DNA of 64,000 bases. Origin: an uncultured Oscillospiraceae bacterium. GTDB taxonomy: Bacteria; Bacillota; Clostridia; Oscillospirales; Ruminococcaceae. The stretch's first letter is position 1; each line of letters opens with the position of its first letter. The translations under genes and the position numbers were made by a program. The DNA is taken from the NCBI GenBank assembly GCA_910577565.1, contig CAJTNJ010000003.1, positions 62,001-126,000 of the forward strand. The letters run 5' to 3'. Below the pieces are notes generated by a model. It searched no databases. It was not told the DNA's origin and saw only the letters and a program-made list of their open reading frames with translations. This document shows positions 62,069-64,000 of the stretch, piece by piece.

Positions 62069-62606
62069 TTTAAGTGAACTGCGCAGTCTAAAAAAGAGTT
62101 TTCTATTTGCCATAAGAGGGCTCATATATTGTATAAAAAATGAACGCAATATGAGAATTCATATTGTTGTAGCTGCGAATGTAATATTATTTTCTATATT
62201 TTTTGATCTTACTAGAATTGAGTATGCTTTGTTGTTTTTAATTATCGGATTAGTTTTGCTATGTGAAACAATAAACACGGCTATTGAGGCTCTGGTGAAT
62301 TTAGGGGCTCCTTCATATCACAGCTTAGCTAGAATAGCTAAAGATGTTGCAGCTGGTGCGGTTTTGCTTGTTTCTGTAATTTCTGTGGCGGTTGCTATTG
62401 TGCTATTTGGGCATCCAAATAAACTATTTGATACATTGATTAAAATAGTTAATAATCCCATGTTATTTTTGTTGTTTTTACTTCTCATAGGTGGCGGAAT
62501 AGTTTTTATATTTAAAGGGTTTAAATTAAACTTAACCAAAAAAATGAAAAAGACTGAAGAAGTTAAAATTTATAAGCCTAAAAAAAAGAGTAATTTTAAA
62601 TTTTGA
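62058..62606 (+). CDS. dgkA: Diacylglycerol/undecaprenol kinase with extra C-terminal helix
   Basis: A 182-residue DgkA family kinase; in Gram-positives this enzyme phosphorylates undecaprenol. NERNMRIHIVVAANVI and CETINTAIEALVNL carry the active-site Glu/Asn residues, with three core helices. The protein is about 50 residues longer than usual: after the core it adds a fourth helix (MLFLLFLLLIGGGIVFIF) and a Lys-rich tail. It overlaps ybeY by 11 bases; RBS poor. Confidence 0.9.
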   Translation: MMINLSELRSLKKSFLFAIRGLIYCIKNERNMRIHIVVAANVILFSIFFDLTRIEYALLFLIIGLVLLCETINTAIEALVNLGAPSYHSLARIAKDVAAGAVLLVSVISVAVAIVLFGHPNKLFDTLIKIVNNPMLFLLFLLLIGGGIVFIFKGFKLNLTKKMKKTEEVKIYKPKKKSNFKF

Positions 62607-62675
62607 TAATATAAAATATAATATTATTGCGAGATTTTATATTCTTAGCAGTGTTGCATTTAAAAAAATTAAGGG

Positions 62676-63578
62676 GTGTTGAATATAGATAAAAAATCAG
62701 TTTTTGTTGCAATAGTTGGAAAATCCAATGTTGGGAAGTCTTCACTTATTAATAGATTAGTGGGTGAAAAGATTGCTATTGTATCTCATAGACCACAAAC
62801 TACAAGAAACAGAATAACAGGAATATTGACAAAAGGAACATATCAATATGTTTTTTTAGATACACCCGGTTTATTTAAATCTAAAGACAAATTAGGTCAC
62901 AAAATGGTCAAAACAGTCAAAAACAGTACAAACGATGTTGATCTTATAGTTATGGTAGTAGAACCAAGCGAAAAAATAGCCATGGCAGAAAAAGATTTTA
63001 TAGAAACTTTCAAAAAAATAAACATTCCTGTGATACTTGTGATAAATAAGGTTGATTTAATAAAAAACGACAATGAGTTAATAAAAATAAAAAAACTTTA
63101 TAATGATGCATATAATTTTGAGTCCATTATCCCTGTTTCTACAATATCGGGAGATGGAATTGATGATTTGATGTCAAATGTTAAAAATCATGCTATAGAA
63201 AGTGAGCATTTTTTCCCAGCAGATATGATTACAGATAAGTCTGAGAGGTTTATTGCGTCTGAAATTTTAAGAGAGAAGCTTTTAATTAATATGCGTGATG
63301 AAATTCCTCATGGAACGGCAGTTTTGGTTGAAGAAATGAAAAGAGTCAAAAATTTGTTTCATATATATTGTGTTATTTATTGCAACAAAGAAAGTCATAA
63401 AGGTATAATAATAGGGAAAAATGGAGCTATGCTTAAAAATGTCGCTACTCAAGCTAGAGTTGAGATGGAAGATTTTTTTAACTGCAAAGTCGATTTAAAG
63501 TGCTGGGTTAAGGTGAAAAGTGATTGGAAAAATCAAGAATATCTTTTAAAATCACTTGGTTTTATGGATGATATGTAA
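62676..63578 (+). CDS. era: GTPase Era
   Basis: A 300-residue Era. G domain motifs: GKSNVGKSSLINRLVG (the common form is GRPNVGKST), RPQTTRNRITGIL, DTPGLF, NKVDL. A C-terminal KH domain has GIIIGKNGAMLKNVATQAR. It binds 16S rRNA during 30S assembly. The start is uncertain: GTG 62676 and TTG 62679 both sit on or against the AAGGGG Shine-Dalgarno; ATA 62685 has ideal spacing. Confidence 0.95.
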   Translation: MLNIDKKSVFVAIVGKSNVGKSSLINRLVGEKIAIVSHRPQTTRNRITGILTKGTYQYVFLDTPGLFKSKDKLGHKMVKTVKNSTNDVDLIVMVVEPSEKIAMAEKDFIETFKKINIPVILVINKVDLIKNDNELIKIKKLYNDAYNFESIIPVSTISGDGIDDLMSNVKNHAIESEHFFPADMITDKSERFIASEILREKLLINMRDEIPHGTAVLVEEMKRVKNLFHIYCVIYCNKESHKGIIIGKNGAMLKNVATQARVEMEDFFNCKVDLKCWVKVKSDWKNQEYLLKSLGFMDDM

Positions 63579-63722
63579 CTTGTGTATATTTGTATGAAAT
63601 GATTATATAAATTAAACATTTTTGCATGGTTTTATTTTGTATATAATTTCCAATTTTTTAATTTTTATGGTTGCATAAAAAATTCTCTTTCGCAAACAAT
63701 TATATTGTGGGAGGGAAGTGAA

Positions 63723-63869
63723 ATGAACGAAGAAGACAAAAAATGGCAAATGTTTCAAAAAACCGGGCGTATAGATGATTATTTGCGTTATTGTGAGGCA
63801 AAACAGGAGATTGAAAATGAATTTCAAAACAACCGGGATAGTTTTAAAGCAAAGGAACTATCTGAGTGA
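63723..63869 (+). CDS. yqzL: YqzL-like small protein
   Basis: A 48-residue ORF, MNEEDKKWQMFQKTGRIDDY onward, with a strong RBS (GGGAGGGAAG). WQMFQKTGRIDDYLRY matches the core of Firmicute YqzL proteins (WKLFxxTGxxxxYL), and the position between era and recO is where YqzL sits in Bacillus. Function unknown. Its last 53 bases overlap the start of recO in another frame. Confidence 0.72.
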   Translation: MNEEDKKWQMFQKTGRIDDYLRYCEAKQEIENEFQNNRDSFKAKELSE

Positions 63870-64000
63870 ACAAAAATATTTGACTTTGTTAACTGAGGAT
63901 AGAGGATTAATAGACGTTAAGCTTCGTGTTTTTGGCCAGGTTAATCGTAATGTATTTAGAAATGTCAATGTGATAGGTTATTATCAATTTAATATTTTTG
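63817..64000 (+). CDS. recO: DNA repair protein RecO (N-terminal part, cut by the window edge)
   Basis: The first 61 residues are in the window: MNFKTTGIVLKQRNYLSEQK then YLTLLTEDRGLIDVKLRVFG, the OB-fold start of RecO (TTGIVLKxRxYxExDxxLTxLTxDxGLI). RBS AGGAG lies 8 bases upstream, inside yqzL. RecO loads RecA on SSB-coated DNA. The rest of the gene lies beyond 64000. Confidence 0.88.
   Translation, partial: MNFKTTGIVLKQRNYLSEQKYLTLLTEDRGLIDVKLRVFGQVNRNVFRNVNVIGYYQFNIF

Noticed and set aside
1..64000. CRISPR arrays
   Set aside because: No set of evenly spaced short direct repeats with unique spacers; the only regular repeats lie inside LRR and GLUG coding sequence.

Overview
The window is AT-rich chromosomal DNA of a spore-forming, low-GC Firmicute, most probably a clostridial (Oscillospirales-like) gut or host-associated bacterium. 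This rests on sporulation genes (spmA/spmB, ylbJ, yqfC/yqfD), Firmicute gene orders (rplU-prp-rpmA-obgE-mrnC; yqfC-yqfD-phoH-ybeY-dgkA-era-yqzL-recO), an L27 with the Firmicute N-terminal extension, a GatCAB operon, ClpC, long-form HPF and rubrerythrin. The species cannot be named from the sequence.

Layout. 1-9650 is an accessory region: two tRNAs (Thr, Trp), relics of IS1-like and IS256-like transposases, and two large secreted repeat proteins (BspA-type LRR plus GLUG at 2405-4630; GLUG at 6618-8891). Between these two lies a graveyard of mobile DNA: a serine recombinase tail, a small phage protein, an SNF2-type helicase tail, a group II intron 3' end with its domain V hairpin, and a sigma-like fragment. 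9660-15070 is housekeeping: L21 with a candidate autoregulatory leader, Prp, L27, ObgE, Mini-III, a 54-aa Asn/Gln-rich protein, an RsmF-like methyltransferase and YebC. 15340-20410 is the aspS-gatC-gatA-gatB transamidation operon. 20420-26620 holds DegV, SpmA/B, a lipoprotein, TmcAL, HPF and MetA. 26690-31760 carries three more decayed IS1-like copies among dat, a DUF421/DUF4363 pair and class IIA aldolase. 31875-38690 has a Ser/Lys-rich DUF5050 protein, ClpC, a 41-aa Cys/Gly-rich protein, rubrerythrin, AgcS and RidA. 39470-46680 is aspartate-family metabolism (hom-thrB-lysC, HAD phosphatase, acyl-CoA synthetase, then metK). 46795-57430 contains RecD2, ComF, MreB, MnmA, an amidohydrolase, a THUMP methyltransferase, GtrA and a DnaI/DnaD primosome pair. 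57440-64000 carries sporulation and ribosome-maturation genes ending in a truncated recO.

How the genes fit together. Prp is predicted to clip the L27 leader peptide encoded next to it. AspRS (with a non-discriminating-type His) and GatCAB together would make Asn-tRNA, and GatCAB probably Gln-tRNA. MetA, Hom, ThrB, LysC and MetK cover the Asp-to-Thr/Met/SAM branch. LysC appears to carry an internal start for a separate regulatory subunit. I recognised no wholly new system. The most worthwhile leads are the paired GLUG proteins and the repeat upstream of one of them, the group II intron remnant inside a helicase gene, the tiny genes (12565-12729, 35691-35816, yqzL overlapping recO), and the repeated decay of one IS family.
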